DNA of 64,000 nucleotides from Cercis canadensis (lineage: Eukaryota > Streptophyta > Magnoliopsida > Fabales > Fabaceae). Below are positions 12,916 to 28,322 of the stretch, piece by piece. Each line of letters opens with the position of its first letter. Position 1 is the first letter of the stretch. The stretch spans positions 17,455 through 81,454 of the forward strand of contig QAOA01008552.1 in assembly GCA_003255065.1 (NCBI GenBank), in the 5' to 3' direction. The position numbers were made by a program, and so were the translations under genes. The notes beneath the pieces were generated by a model that saw only the letters and a list, made by a program, of their open reading frames with translations, was not told where the DNA came from and ran no database searches.

Positions 12916-15007
12916 AAATTAAGCTTACTGCTATTGATAGCTGAAAAATCAAATAGGTTCCTTAATGGCATGAGAGAAGACGATAACCTATGAAATGAGG
13001 AGTCTTATGCTTATGATTGTCTTGTTGGTCCTTATATAGCACAAGACACTAACTCAAGCCCAAATTCTAAAATACAAACTATCAAATTTACCTTCAGGGG
13101 TATTCGCTTCAATAATATGTTTTCTAAAACTCTGCCTTATTAGTGTCGTATCAATCTTGCTGAGTCTATTTAATGGACTATCATTATATCAAGTTGGCCC
13201 AATTAGTAAATTTGTACCTAATTAGTAATTAAATGAGAGTCAAGGGTGATAAAACAGTAAATTAACAATAGTGCTAGATCAGTTTTGCTTAATCTTTTGG
13301 AAATTTACTACTAATGGGCCATGATTTTATTAAATTTGATCCAATTAATGAATTTGAACATAAATTTAATTTAGTTATGTTTATTTGTTTCCATTTGAAC
13401 AAGATGTGAATATTACTTAAACAATTAATTTTCATTTTATGGTTTTTTTTTTATTTCGTATTATTGGCAAGTAGAAAAAATATAAATTAAATATTCTGTG
13501 TTGTGGGAATAAAACCAATCCAAGAAAGCATTCTCAAATCTTTTTATCCAACTTTTTACTTCTAGCTTTTGAACGGCTTTTTCATAACATTGCCCAATAT
13601 AGAGGGGATCTTTGACATGAATATTATATTTTACAAATAAATTTATTAATTTATAATAATTTTTAACTGAATTACTTAAATATTATAGTTTTTAAAAAAT
13701 TAAAAACAAAAAAAGCATAATCGACATATGGGGATCACCAAACGCGCTAGTGACCACGTAGCGTGTTCGACGTGGATACGCTAGTAGCCCCATGACGTGT
13801 TCTTTCTTTAATTGCTTATAAGAATTAAAAAAAAAAGATTAAAAAAAATGACAAGAATGAGTGTCTCACAAAAACACACCACGTGGCCATTGATGGTCAC
13901 CACATGTCTAAAATATTGTTTTTTTGTTTTTAATTTTTTTTAAAAATATAATATTTAAATAATTAAATTAAAAATATGATAGATGTATAATTTTATTACT
14001 AAAATATAATATTCAAATCAATGGACCTATAAATATATTATTCATGGTATGAAGACTAAGAAATTATATTTTTATAAAGCTACCCTCTTTATGTTTGGCA
14101 TAATTTTTTTCCACCAATGGGCATTAAAAGAATTAGCTTCTTATTCTTATTTTGATTACATTTTATTGACATAAAATTTCTAGTATGGACAGAAAACTTT
14201 GTCAGTGAAACTGCAAACCACTTTTTCTCTCTCCACAAAGTTTCCTGCGTACCGTAGCAATTCCCTCTAAAGTATGGTAGTTGGGGAATTTGTTTAATAT
14301 TATTGAAGTGAAGAGATCCACTTTGTTCCAAACAAAAATAATAATAAAAAAAAAAACCATGAAGACTCCAGTAAAATCACTTTCATCTATTTTTTTAATA
14401 TTATAAATATTTTTATTTTATTTAATTGAACATGAAATTAATTTCGTAAAATAATTACAGTTTAATCTTTGATCACAGCCGAGGTGCACCCCTACGGGTC
14501 AGCTTTGTTACCAGATCAACCAAACGGTTGTCGGTGGACAAAACACTTTACGAGTCTGCAACTGCAAACCACTTTTTCACTCTCTAGAGTCTCCCTGACC
14601 CAGCAAGACTCCAGCAAAGGCCTTTCACACACAGACTCTCTCTCTCCGAAAGCCTCGTCAAGAACACGAAGCGTCTCTGTGGGCTCCAATAGTGACTGCC
14701 GTGCCGAGTTGGGGAGGTGGTGGGTTGCTAAAAGGAAAAAAGAAAAAGACAAGAATAATGGGTACGGGTCGGAGCATTGGACGGTGGATAAGGAGAAAGC
14801 AGTATCCGGCGAACGGGTCAGCCTTGTCAAGCCGTGTCGCTGAAGTGTCCGAGCCGGAAAATCAGATGCGTGTCCGATACAAGTCACACCTGAGTCTGCT
14901 GCTAGTCCATGTCCGAATCGTGTCGCACATTGCGACACGCTGGAAAATAGACATACTCAAATTAAGCCTACTGCTATTGATAGCTGAAAAATGAAATAGC
15001 TTCCTTC
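12916..15007. other. About 2 kb of non-family DNA bounded by 49-bp direct repeats
   Basis: AAATTAAGC-TACTGCTATTG occurs at 12916 and 14959, and each copy continues to about 49 bp with few mismatches. Between them is AT-rich DNA up to 14460, then a GC-richer patch (14470-14950). The 18-mer ACTGCAAACCACTTTTTC occurs at 14210 and 14561. ORFs of 80-140 codons exist on both strands, but none resembles a known protein. It may be an insertion upstream of copy D. Confidence 0.45.
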
Positions 15008-15943
15008 ATCTTCATGCAAAAACCATATCTGACTGTTCAAGAGATAAAAAAGCACTATACTTTCAAGTATGAGCATTCTTTATCTTTGAATCAAATGTAG
15101 ACATTTTGGTCTTTTAGTTTAGCAGATCCTTGGACAGTGATTTTTCTTCTGTCTTCTAATTCTTCTTGAATTTTCTACCTTGTAGGCTAGCTGACACAGC
15201 TTAAGTTATGGGATTCAGTTTTCATACTAACTTCATAAATGCTACGCTCATATTGTCATGCTTCTGTTTGGATTTTGGCTCTGCCAGCTCCACCATTGCA
15301 TTAGCCAGAGTCATAAGAGACCCTGAAACAGTAAGTTCAAATGACAATGCTTTCAAGCTAGGATTCTTCAGCCCACAAAATTCGACAAATCGCTATCTAG
15401 GAATCTGGTATCTGAATGAATCCAATGTGATATGGGTGGCTAACAGGAACCAACCACTGAGAAATTCTTCTGGGATTTTCACAATAGCACAGGATGGCAA
15501 TCTTGTGGTACTGAATGGAAGAAAACAGGTAGTTTGGTCATCAAATGTGTCAAATATAGCATCCAATTCAAGTGCACAACTCTTAAATACTGGAAATCTA
15601 ATCCTGCAAGATGTCAACACAGAAGAAACTATATGGGAGAGTTTCAAGCACCCTTGTGACACTGGAGTGCCATCATTTAAACTCAGTACCAACGGAATAA
15701 CAGGTGAGAAAATAATTGGTACATCATGGAAAAACCCTTCTGATCCATCAATTGGGTACTACTCTGCTAGTCTTGAAAGATTGAACGCTCCAGAATTGTT
15801 TCTCTGGGTTAATGGAACTCGCCCATATGCGCGGAGTGGTCCATGGAATGGCCGTGTCTTTATTGGGACAACCCGGATTTATTCAGGGTATTTATATGGA
15901 TGGAGTGTAGGGAATGAAGAGGATGGAAGTGTTTATCTAACTT

Positions 15944-16671
15944 NNNNNNNNNNNNNNNNNNNNNNNNNNNNNNNNNNNNNNNNNNNNNNNNNNNNNNNNN
16001 NNNNNNNNNNNNNNNNNNNNNNNNNNNNNNNNNNNNNNNNNNNNNNNNNNNNNNNNNNNNNNNNNNNNNNNNNNNNNNNNNNNNNNNNNNNNNNNNNNNN
16101 NNNNNNNNNNNNNNNNNNNNNNNNNNNNNNNNNNNNNNNNNNNNNNNNNNNNNNNNNNNNNNNNNNNNNNNNNNNNNNNNNNNNNNNNNNNNNNNNNNNN
16201 NNNNNNNNNNNNNNNNNNNNNNNNNNNNNNNNNNNNNNNNNNNNNNNNNNNNNNNNNNNNNNNNNNNNNNNNNNNNNNNNNNNNNNNNNNNNNNNNNNNN
16301 NNNNNNNNNNNNNNNNNNNNNNNNNNNNNNNNNNNNNNNNNNNNNNNNNNNNNNNNNNNNNNNNNNNNNNNNNNNNNNNNNNNNNNNNNNNNNNNNNNNN
16401 NNNNNNNNNNNNNNNNNNNNNNNNNNNNNNNNNNNNNNNNNNNNNNNNNNNNNNNNNNNNNNNNNNNNNNNNNNNNNNNNNNNNNNNNNNNNNNNNNNNN
16501 NNNNNNNNNNNNNNNNNNNNNNNNNNNNNNNNNNNNNNNNNNNNNNNNNNNNNNNNNNNNNNNNNNNNNNNNNNNNNNNNNNNNNNNNNNNNNNNNNNNN
16601 NNNNNNNNNNNNNNNNNNNNNNNNNNNNNNNNNNNNNNNNNNNNNNNNNNNNNNNNNNNNNNNNNNNNNNN
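15944..16671. other. Assembly gap (728 N) in copy D
   Basis: Hides the end of exon 1 (EGF-like and PAN regions), exon 2 (transmembrane) and part of intron 2. Sequence after the gap matches intron 2 of copy G. Confidence 0.99.
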
Positions 16672-17664
16672 GTTTAAGAATATTATGGAAATAATTGACT
16701 CTTACAATTTTGAGACTACCTTATAGATCTTAAGCTGCTTTCTTTGTGTACTTGTTGTTTACCTCAGCATATGAATAAATAAGAACTCATTCTTGTATAT
16801 TCCTAAGGGTATATCCCCATGACTGAGTACCAAATACTCAAAAGTCTTAGATTCAAATTCATTTTGGCTTCGGTTGCATGTGTAGCCCAAATTACATTAA
16901 AAAAAAATGTCATTGCTATAGAAAATCATTCTGGACAAGTATCCTAGTACTGTAGACATCAAACGAAAATTTTATCTAACCAAACAAGTTTATTTCTCAA
17001 CACAGGGAGAAAACGTACAGAGCATCAGATTCAAAGAATGACTGCAGACCCAAAACATGATAAACTAGAAGAGCTGCCCCTATTTGATTTTAGAAAAGTT
17101 GCAACTGCAACAAACAACTTTCATTCTGCTAATATGCTTGGAAAAGGTGGTTTTGGTCCAGTATACAAGGTAACTTTTTCCAGGTGACATTCATCATCTT
17201 TCTTATCAAATATGTGCATCCAACCTGCTATTTTTTTTTTCCATTTTTTTCTAGGGTGAATTGCAAGATGGACAAGAAATTGCAGTGAAAAGACTCTCTA
17301 GAGCATCTGGGCAAGGGCTAGAAGAATTCATGAATGAGGTGGTGGTGATTTCTAAACTTCAACATCGCAATCTTGTAAGACTTCTTGGCTGTTGTATTGA
17401 AGGAGAAGAAAAGATGCTAATCTATGAGTTTATGCCAAATAAAAGTTTGGATGCATTTCTCTTTGGTTAGTTCATATTATTACCCTCTTTTTCCATTTCT
17501 ATATTCAGTTTCATAACATTTAGTTTGCTCAGGGTATGAACAATTTATTTGGGTGCCATTTTGGACCTTACTTTTCTTCTTTGGTGTAGATCGAGTCCAA
17601 CAGAAATTCTTAGATTGGGAAAAACGCGTCAACATAATTAAAGGAATAGCACGAGGCCTACTTT

Positions 17665-17804
17665 ACCTACATAGAGATTCTAGACTACGAATTATACATC
17701 GAGATCTCAAAGCAAGTAATATCTTGCTTGATGGACCTACGTAGAGATTCTAAATTAAAAATTATACATTGAGATTTCAAAACAAGTAATATCTTGCTAG
17801 ATGA
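17665..17804 (+). repeat. 70-bp tandem duplication in the copy D catalytic-loop exon
   Basis: ACCTAC-TAGAGATTCTA starts at 17665 and 17735. The length is not a multiple of three, so it destroys the frame. The second unit has diverged from the first and carries its own stops. Confidence 0.85.
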
Positions 17805-18320
17805 AAAGATGAATGTAAAAATATCTGATTTTAGATTGGCCAGAATTTTCAAAAGCAATGAAGAAGAGGCTAATACCATAAGAGTTGTTGGAACATAGTA
17901 AGCATGTCTTCTTCATGTTATATGATTATGGTATCATGTTGAGTTCGTTGAGAATTGATAATGATGTGCTATATGGTCTAAATACAGTGGCTATATATCC
18001 CTTGAATATGTAATGAAATGACATTTTTTGGAGAGATCAAATATCTACGACTTTGAGCGAAAAACATCACATCTCTAATAGACCCAGAAATATCTGATCC
18101 AGAACTTGGGAAAGACATTTATGAGATGCATACACATTGGACTTTTATGTGTTCAAGAACTTGCAATTTCAATGCTTAATAGTGAGATTGTCAATCTTCC
18201 TTCTCCAAGGCAATCAAATTCATCCTAAGGCAAACTGTGTCCACAGCCGAGTCGTCTAAAAGAAGTCACAACATATGATCTATCAATGATGCCTCTTTTA
18301 CTGACATCCAAAGGAGGTAG

Positions 18321-19188
18321 CAAATTTGGCCACAATTTCACTATTATTCTAAACTATATTCTCTCTAGATATATGACCTGAATATCTAGCATGTTTCATT
18401 GCTCTCTGTATATTTGGTGTTCTGTTATGGCTATCAGATGGTTGGCTCATGTTGCATGCAAGAATACAAGAGTTGAAAAGGGAAAAAAACAATAGAAATG
18501 GCTTTGTGGAAGGTATACTAATGTACACCCTGTTTTTCTTCCTCATTCAATATAAATCATAGAAGAAAGGGGACTCAGCTTGCCATACATTTTTAGGAAA
18601 CTTTTCTTGCAAACTACGGTGGTGTCCATTGATCTAAATTTGCTACTTTCAATGGGATCTTTCCTAGAAATTTCGACTTCAAGCTTTCAGGTTAGAATTT
18701 GACATATAATTGTGTAAATGTAGGTTAGATCTGCATCTTTGTGTGAACTAAACAAAGATTGTGAATCTTTCAAAGTCCAACTGCATAGCAAGAAATATTC
18801 TTTACATTGGTTTCATAGGATCACATGTGTCACCTCGCGTACAAGTAATGGAGAAAATAATGGTTAGTCATATGGTATTTGTTTAATACCATAGGAAGTT
18901 ACTTAGAAGTTTCATATTTTGGTCAAAGAATTGATGTGTCCACGTTCTAAATAAATCATACAATGCAATAGAGAGTTACTGTCATTGCCTAATAAACTAG
19001 TTTTCATCATTTGAACAACTGTCTAATAAATGAATGCACTTTTCAAAATTGAAAGAAAATGTCATACCGTAATAAAAATACACATGTATATCTAGAAACT
19101 GATGTAGCTTTCAAGTTTTGTATTTAAAAAAATAAAATGATAAGGATTCAAGTTATAGCCTATTTAGGAAAGAGTTATTTGTAGAAAT
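18321..19188. other. Intergenic between D and E0, duplicated at 43850-45011
   Basis: Closely matches the stretch between F2 and G, from AAATTTGGCCACAATTTC down to the start of the next receptor exon. It is the same ancestral spacer copied with its neighbours. A 192-base - strand ORF here is not preserved in a meaningful way. Confidence 0.7.
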
Positions 19189-20416
19189 ATGTTATCTTTC
19201 ACAGCATCCCAAAACACAAAATTCTGCCAGCAAGAATTACTCTTCTCACATATGAGATACAGTAGTCATGCTAGCTTGTTATCTCTCTTATTCATATTTT
19301 CCTTATCTTGTTCACATTTTGTCTCTGCTTTGGACACCATTACACCATCTCAGTTCATCCAAGAACCTCAAACACTAAGCTCTAACAACAATATGTTCAC
19401 ACTGAGATTTTTCAGTCCTGAAAATTCAACAAATCGTTACGTAAAAATATAGTATATCACTACAAGAAAATTCTTGGATTCCAACGAAATTTTACTGTTC
19501 AAATTCTATTTTGATAAAAAAAAATTCCAATAGAATATACCATTGAATTATTTATTTATTTATTAATTTTCTTTTTAATTTTTACAATAATTTTTTTTAC
19601 AAAAATTCCAACTATATTTTTCCTAGGAATTACCTTTGGAATTTTTGTATTTATTTATTTTTTAAAATTTTTACTAAAATTCTTGAAATATGGTCATTTA
19701 ATTATACNATCACTACAAGCAAATTCTTGGATTCCAACGAAATTTTACTGTTCAAATTCAATTTTGATAAAAAAAAATTCCAATAGAATTTACCATTGAA
19801 TTATTTATTTATTTATTAATTTTCTTTTTAATTTTTACAATAATTTTTTTTACAAAAATTCCAACTATATTTTTCCTAGGAATTACCTTTGGAATTTTTG
19901 TATTTATTTATTTTTTAAAATTTTTACTAAAATTCTTGAAATATGGTCATTTAATTATACAAGTTTGAATTAGATTTTATATGCCAAAGCCAACAAAAGA
20001 AAATTGAGTTAAAAGTTATAAAATGACTTCATATTGAAAAGAATCAAGTACATTTGAATCAACGGGGCATGCTAGTTCAACAGAGAAAGAAATCTACATG
20101 TTCCAAAGAAATATATAGAAGATTGTCAAATGTTACAATGAAATAGGCAACATTATGCAAAATCTTGCAAATATAGAGAATGTCATCACCCATTGAATAA
20201 AGAACTTCCTGACTGATAGCGTGAGTGAAATAGAATTGAAGCCAACTGGTCTGGAAGAAGTCCCATATAGTTTTGATGCTTAACAGAGAAAATGTGAATC
20301 TTCCTCCTCCAGGGTAAGTTGTATTTGTTCAGAGGAAAAAATTGTTGAGTTTAGAGAATTCTCAGGGACCGAACTCTACCAACAATGTAGCACATAGTAA
20401 AATACAATGAAGATAA
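19189..20416 (+). pseudogene. Copy E0: receptor exon-1 start and exon-7 tail split by other DNA
   Basis: 19189-19457 encodes a signal peptide (HASLLSLLFIFSLSCS) and the lectin start up to NRYVKI, where TAG replaces the conserved Trp. A CACTA-type terminus follows at once. Only at about 20262-20416 does receptor sequence return, as a decayed exon 7 (VNLPPPG, then stops) with the family ending. Everything between is absent. The 5' half pairs with copy G, and the tail pairs with E2. Confidence 0.85.
19458..19960. mobile_element. CACTA-type transposon terminus, shown twice around a single N
   Basis: CACTACAAGAAAATTCTTGG at 19458 is a typical En/Spm (CACTA) terminal sequence. About 250 bases then repeat from 19711 after an N at 19708, with a few substitutions (for example AAGAAAA against AAGCAAA). 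This suggests two haplotype versions of one segment rather than two elements. No opposite terminus (TTCTTGTAGTG) was found nearby, so only one end is seen. Confidence 0.7.
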
Positions 20417-21207
20417 CAAGATGGGCACAGTGTCACTTGAGATAGCTACATCCTATATGCTGAAGATATTGCACAAATATCTCTTCATATAACTGTTCCT
20501 TTTGATACTATGTATATTTGTGTCATTAATTGTCATTTTTGTCTTGCTAGAGCTTGTTTGGTAAAAAATTTCCAAAATTTGGATTTTTGCACAGTCAAAA
20601 ATTACTAATTATTTTAAGTAAACTATATACTTACAAGATTTTGGTTTTAACAAAAGAATTCCTCACCCTTTATATTAAAATGATTCTAAAGAAATCAAAA
20701 AATTTAACAAATTTATGATACCGTTAAAGAAAGACATAATACTGTTAATGTTGTCAATCTCACCACAAAAGCACAAATTTTCATTTTGTTTTGTTTTTTT
20801 TTTTCCTAAAATGTCATATGAAATTGATCGAAAGACAGGGAATGAAAATGTACCTGAGAAGACTATTGGTACTCCATCGGTTTCAAGCTTGGTCAAGTAT
20901 TTTGGGCACGCTTCAATCAGAGACGAAGACGAATAGAGAGCATGGAAACAAAGCCAAACCTGAGATGAATCAAGGCATAGACACTCACCCAAATCAAAAT
21001 GAGGGAGAAAGGTGTCCAACACTCTGTTTTTTAAGATGGGATTGATTAATTGCATCATGTTATATTCAATCAACAATTGATTCATTGCATTACAACCTTA
21101 CTTTGACGTAAGAAAAAAAATAATTATTGTTAAGTCACTCGAATCACAAATAATTCTAGGTAAGCTACTTTGGAATCCTCTCATGTTTAGGGGTAACATA
21201 ATGTTGT
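20417..21207. other. Spacer E0-E1 with an unidentified ORF, duplicated at 30817-31698
   Basis: Contains the shared 3' flank, then a - strand ORF (20675-21085, 136 codons) whose first 40% overlaps a dispersed repeat. The central piece, VLDTFLPHFDLGECLC to GVPIVFSG, is repeated at 31307-31519 with several changes, all altering the protein. A GTACAT donor-like site follows VFSG on that strand. I do not recognise the protein; it could be an exon of a captured gene. Confidence 0.4.
21045..21188. repeat. Dispersed repeat, second copy
   Basis: Starts ATTAATTGCATCATG and ends AATCCTCTCATG. It aligns with 11951-12150 and 31541-31692 and lies directly before the transmembrane-exon relic of E1. Confidence 0.65.
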
Positions 21208-22806
21208 CAGTAATAATTACAGTTTTAGTGATAGTAGGAAAAATTATTGTTGCTGCTTCTGCATATTTTTTTATGGACATGGATTGCTAAACATCCTGGA
21301 GCCATATGTCACTGTCCAACTAGTTTCAAGAACATAATTTTTTAAGTCATAGTGCAAGCCTTTAGCCATTCACAATGGGAATTTCTTTGTTTTAAGTATA
21401 CATCAAGCATTTAGTTAATTGAGCCTTAGGACATTCAAGTGTGGAAATTTTTACTCAAATTTAAATAATGGTGTCTATATCCAGTGATGAAAGAAAATGA
21501 ATGCTTTCTTTGGATAAATGATAGTTTCAATTGACCAAACAAGTGTTGTTGGCCAATATAGGAGAAAAACACCAGAAAGTCAGAGTGAAACATTGAATGG
21601 AAACCATAGAAAAATTAAACTGGATGAGCTACCACTGCTTGATTTTGAACAAGTTACAACTGCCACTAACAACTCCGCTATGGTTTTGGTCCAGTTTACA
21701 AGGTAATCACTTCCAAGGTAATTTTCAAAATTTCTAAATACAATATAATTGAGTATAACTGTAATATTTTTGGGTCATATTCGTCTAGGGAGTATTGGAA
21801 GATGGATAGGAAATAACAGTAAAAAGACTCTCCAATGCATCTGGATAGGGTCCAGAAGAACTTAATAATGAGGTGGTGATTATCTCAAATCTTCAACATC
21901 GAAATCTTGTAAGACTTCTTGGCTATTGTGTCAAAGGAGAGGAAATTAAAGATGTTGATCTACGAGTTCATACCAAATAATAGTTTGGATAAATTTCTAT
22001 TTGGTTAGTTCACTTTGATGCTCTCTTTTCTTCTCTACTTCACTTTTCAAAACCTTCATTGTCAGGATATGGCTAACTTGTTTGAAAGTAGTATGTTCAT
22101 TCTTTCTTCGTCTGGTTTATATATCATGTAGTGTTACCCACAATTTCAGTTTTGTTTGTATTTTTTTTTCCTCTAGACCCTCAACAATAGAAATTAATTC
22201 TTAGATTGGAGAAAACACTTCAACATAACCGAAGGAATAATACGAGGCTAGATTTATTTTCACAAAGATTTTAGACTGAGAATTATACATTGAGATCTCA
22301 AGACAAATAATATCTTGTTAGATGGAGAAAACGCTTCAACCTAGTAAGTATGCATTCTTCATTGTTTATGAGTATAGTACCATATTAAGTGAATTGAAAA
22401 TTAATCTTTTTAATGTTATATGTAGTGGTTATATGTCACCTGAATATACAATGAAAGAACATTTTTTAGAAAAATTAGATGTATACAGCTTTGGAGTTTT
22501 GTTGCATGAGATTGTTAAGGGAAAAAGAAACAGTAGCTTTTATAACAATGACCATTCTCTCAGTCTTATAGGATTTGTAAGTCTCCCCACATCATGGCTT
22601 GCTCAGTTACAAAGACTTCTACTACTTTCTTGTGACACAAAATAACATTGAAAGTTTATACTTCTTTTCTTTAATTTAGGCATGGAAATTGTGGAATGAA
22701 GACAACATTTTTTTCTTTAATTGATTCATAGATATCAAATTGAAGCAGTGATAATCAAAATTTGAGGTGCATGCACATAGGACTTTTGTGCGTGCAAGAA
22801 CTTACA
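21208..22806 (+). pseudogene. Copy E1: kinase half of a receptor, degenerate
   Basis: Order of relics: transmembrane exon (about 21208-21290), exon 3 (about 21562-21702; Gly-rich loop deleted after TATNN), exon 4 (about 21788-22005; stops at DG*E and G*GP), exon 5 (22178-22322; HRDLK lost, truncated), exon 6 (about 22425-22577; near intact, [13 protein letters not shown]) and exon 7, cut at CVQELT. It has no ectodomain. The break after GCAAGAACTTAC is identical in E3, so both descend from one dead ancestor. Confidence 0.9.
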
Positions 22807-25247
22807 TAATGCGAATACTTCAATTCATCATAGACCCTACGTACAACTCTCAAGAATGTTTTCAACCAAGCATTTCATCATTTACCTTAGCTCAACATCA
22901 TGCCAAAGTAGTTGTCAATGACTTGATAACAATAAATAGGTTGAGGAGTTAGTTTTCACAACAATGTTACCACACGGCTTGGTTGGTCTCCTGTTGAGTT
23001 GTAAAATGTAAGTTATATAGAAATAAATCTAAGTGGAGTTGATTAAATTAGTAAAATACTTTTCCTTCTCTTGTGTTTTTAAAGAAATACATTATGTTTA
23101 CCTATCTTTTTAAAACCTACACATATCTTAATACAATCGTTGAAGCATGTCACTTCTGTTTCTCCCTCTCATTATGTCACTGGCCCTCCTGCTCATGCCC
23201 ATTTGCAACTTGATGATTGTGACCTTGTGTCTTCTCATTTTCTGATCAATATGTAGGGATCAAATACACATTCAAGTTGAACGAGTTGGAAACTTTTTTT
23301 GGGAGTTGCAGAATTATGGGTCAAAATCTTGCAGCTCTGAGATTAACTTTGAGAAGGTAGGCTCTTTGACCTTTTCTTTCAAAGAGGGTAGGCTCTTTAC
23401 TTTTGAACACTCTTAAACTCACTTATTGTCACTGGCCCTCCTGCTCATGCCCATTTACAACTTGATGACTGTGACATTGTGTCTTCTCATTTTCTGATCA
23501 ATAAGTAGGGATCAAATACACATTCAAGTTGAACGAGTTTGAAACTTTTGTTGAGAGTTGCAGAATTATGGGTCAAAATCTTCCAGCTGTGAGATTAACT
23601 TTGAGAAGGTAGGCTCTTTGACCTTTTCTTTCAGAGAGGGCTCTTTACTTTTGAACACTCTTTAAACTCACTTATTGTCGCTGACCCCCCTCCTTCTGCC
23701 CATATGCAACTTGAGCATTGTGACCATGTGTCTTCTCATTTCTGATCAATAAGTAGGTACATACTAATATGGGTCCCAAAATGGTCCAGGAAGGCTCTTT
23801 ATAAATATTGTGAGTCAGTTTGGGGGACCTTTTCTTTTATTAGAGGGTTTGCTGCCATGCATAGGCAAGAGGGTGCTGAGTGAATCCATTAAAACAAGGA
23901 ATACTGAAAGAATTTATTAACATTTGAATGGAAGCTGACTCTCTCATTAATCGTGTTTATATCTTCTTGTCCAGAGAAGAAGTTGAAGATAACAAACAAC
24001 AGAGTGGGAAAGATAGGGAACAAAAATTACAACATATCGTGGGCATTTGACAATTTTTGGCCTTTGACCAGGGTTTATTGTTTCACTTGACGTTTCTGTC
24101 AAGTCTCCCTTAGAAATAGACTGAAGGATAGCGGATTTCTCAAAAAGATTTTGGAAATAAAGGAGAAGGCTATGTAATTGTTTGAAAATACATGAGATGA
24201 AAGAGGAAATATTTTACTCTAACTATGTCATCCTCAATGCGACTCTAACTATGTAGTAATATGTTCACACTTTACAATTTTTGAGTTTACTTCAACTCCT
24301 GAAAATTTAAATTACATCAATTTGATTCCATTTTTGTAGGAGTCAAATGCTTTTTACACTTCCAATGCTTATTAAAAGAAGTGAGTTATTACTTACCTAG
24401 TTAAAACTTGAAAAGGGACTTGTTTCTACAACACAGAATTAAGACAACACACAGACATGACCACTTACTACACACATTAAAACACAATAACGAAGCCTAT
24501 GGAAAGACAATTTACAGTAGTAATATTTTCTACTCAATTTTTGGATTCACAATTATATATGCCACTTTATTTTCTAGTTCGGCGGAGCATGTTCCCTATC
24601 ATAAGATTGATCTCCTTATTCTCATTTCTTAGTTCAAATCATTTTGAATGCAAATGCAATCACTATTTATCTATTGGCAGAAAAAAAAATACTCTTTTTT
24701 CAAACACTATTATTTTATATAGGGGCTGGGAGATTTTACTCACAAAACGTTAAGTGTGTTTAGTATAGAGTATTTATTAAGGAAAACACAAGGAAACAAG
24801 AATTTTGTTACCCATATTAGAACTACTTTTGAATAAATATGTGACCTTTAATTTTATTTTATCTAAAAATTACATTTGAATTATGAAAATTGGTTCTTTA
24901 GATAAATAGCGTTACTCAATTATTTAATAATAATAGTATAGTGTGCACATGCATGCAATAATGGTGTGAGAGAATTATTACTCAATTTTTTAGGTAGCAT
25001 TATTATTAATTAATAAGATGGTTGATATGGATATTTATAAGAAACTGAAACATTATAGTTCAAGAAGTTTGAAGCACTCATAAAAATACAACAATAGAGC
25101 TTAGACAAAGACCTATAATTGACCCTTGAAAGGTCATATCAGTGAAAAGTCATAGTTTGAAGCCATTTAATTGTTACAGGTAGCTATTGCTTAATAGAAA
25201 TATTATACATATTAAGAAGAAAATCATACATATTTCACAGCAATCAT
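22807..25247 (+). promoter_or_regulatory. Upstream region of copy E
   Basis: Homologous to the regions before C and F and nearly identical to the latter. It carries three units of the 250-bp repeat. A short ORF at 24408-24632 has relatives at 7051 and 37671, but its frame is not maintained among the three, so it is not taken as coding. Confidence 0.65.
23160..23730. repeat. Promoter tandem repeat, three units in copy E
   Basis: The marker GTCACTGGCCCTCCTGCT starts at 23176 and 23428, with a variant at 23677, giving a period of 249-252 bp. Confidence 0.85.
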
Positions 25248-28252
<3,005 letters not shown>

Positions 28253-28322
28253 NNNNNNNNNNNNNNNNNNNNNNNNNNNNNNNNNNNNNNNNNNNNNNNN
28301 NNNNNNNNNNNNNNNNNNNNNN
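28253..28322. other. Assembly gap (70 N) between copy E and the PPR gene
   Basis: Left of it is intron 6 of copy E on +, and right of it is the middle of a PPR reading frame on -. Both genes are cut by the gap. Confidence 0.99.

Larger units (their letters stand above)
15208..18320 (+). pseudogene. Copy D: S-receptor-like kinase, broken and gapped
   Basis: The 5' part is sound: MGFSFHTN signal peptide, lectin domain with WVANRNQPLR and SNVSN, S-locus domain to about residue 245, then the N gap. After the gap come exon 3 (17006-17169; [12 protein letters not shown]), exon 4 (17255-17465) and exon 5, which begins after GGTGTAG near 17587. Exon 5 has a 70-bp tandem duplication at the catalytic loop. 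The first unit reads HRDLKASN and then stops; the second has stops and DFR in place of DFG. Exon 6 (17988) has a stop after YVMK and is fused by deletion to a frame-shifted exon 7. It cannot encode a full receptor, though a truncated one is possible. Confidence 0.85.

Noticed and set aside
14516-14938. 140-codon - strand ORF
   Set aside because: Overlaps an equally long + strand ORF in a GC-rich patch and has no recognisable motif.
15208-16677. 489-codon open frame through the N gap
   Set aside because: Half of it is N; only the first 245 codons are real sequence.
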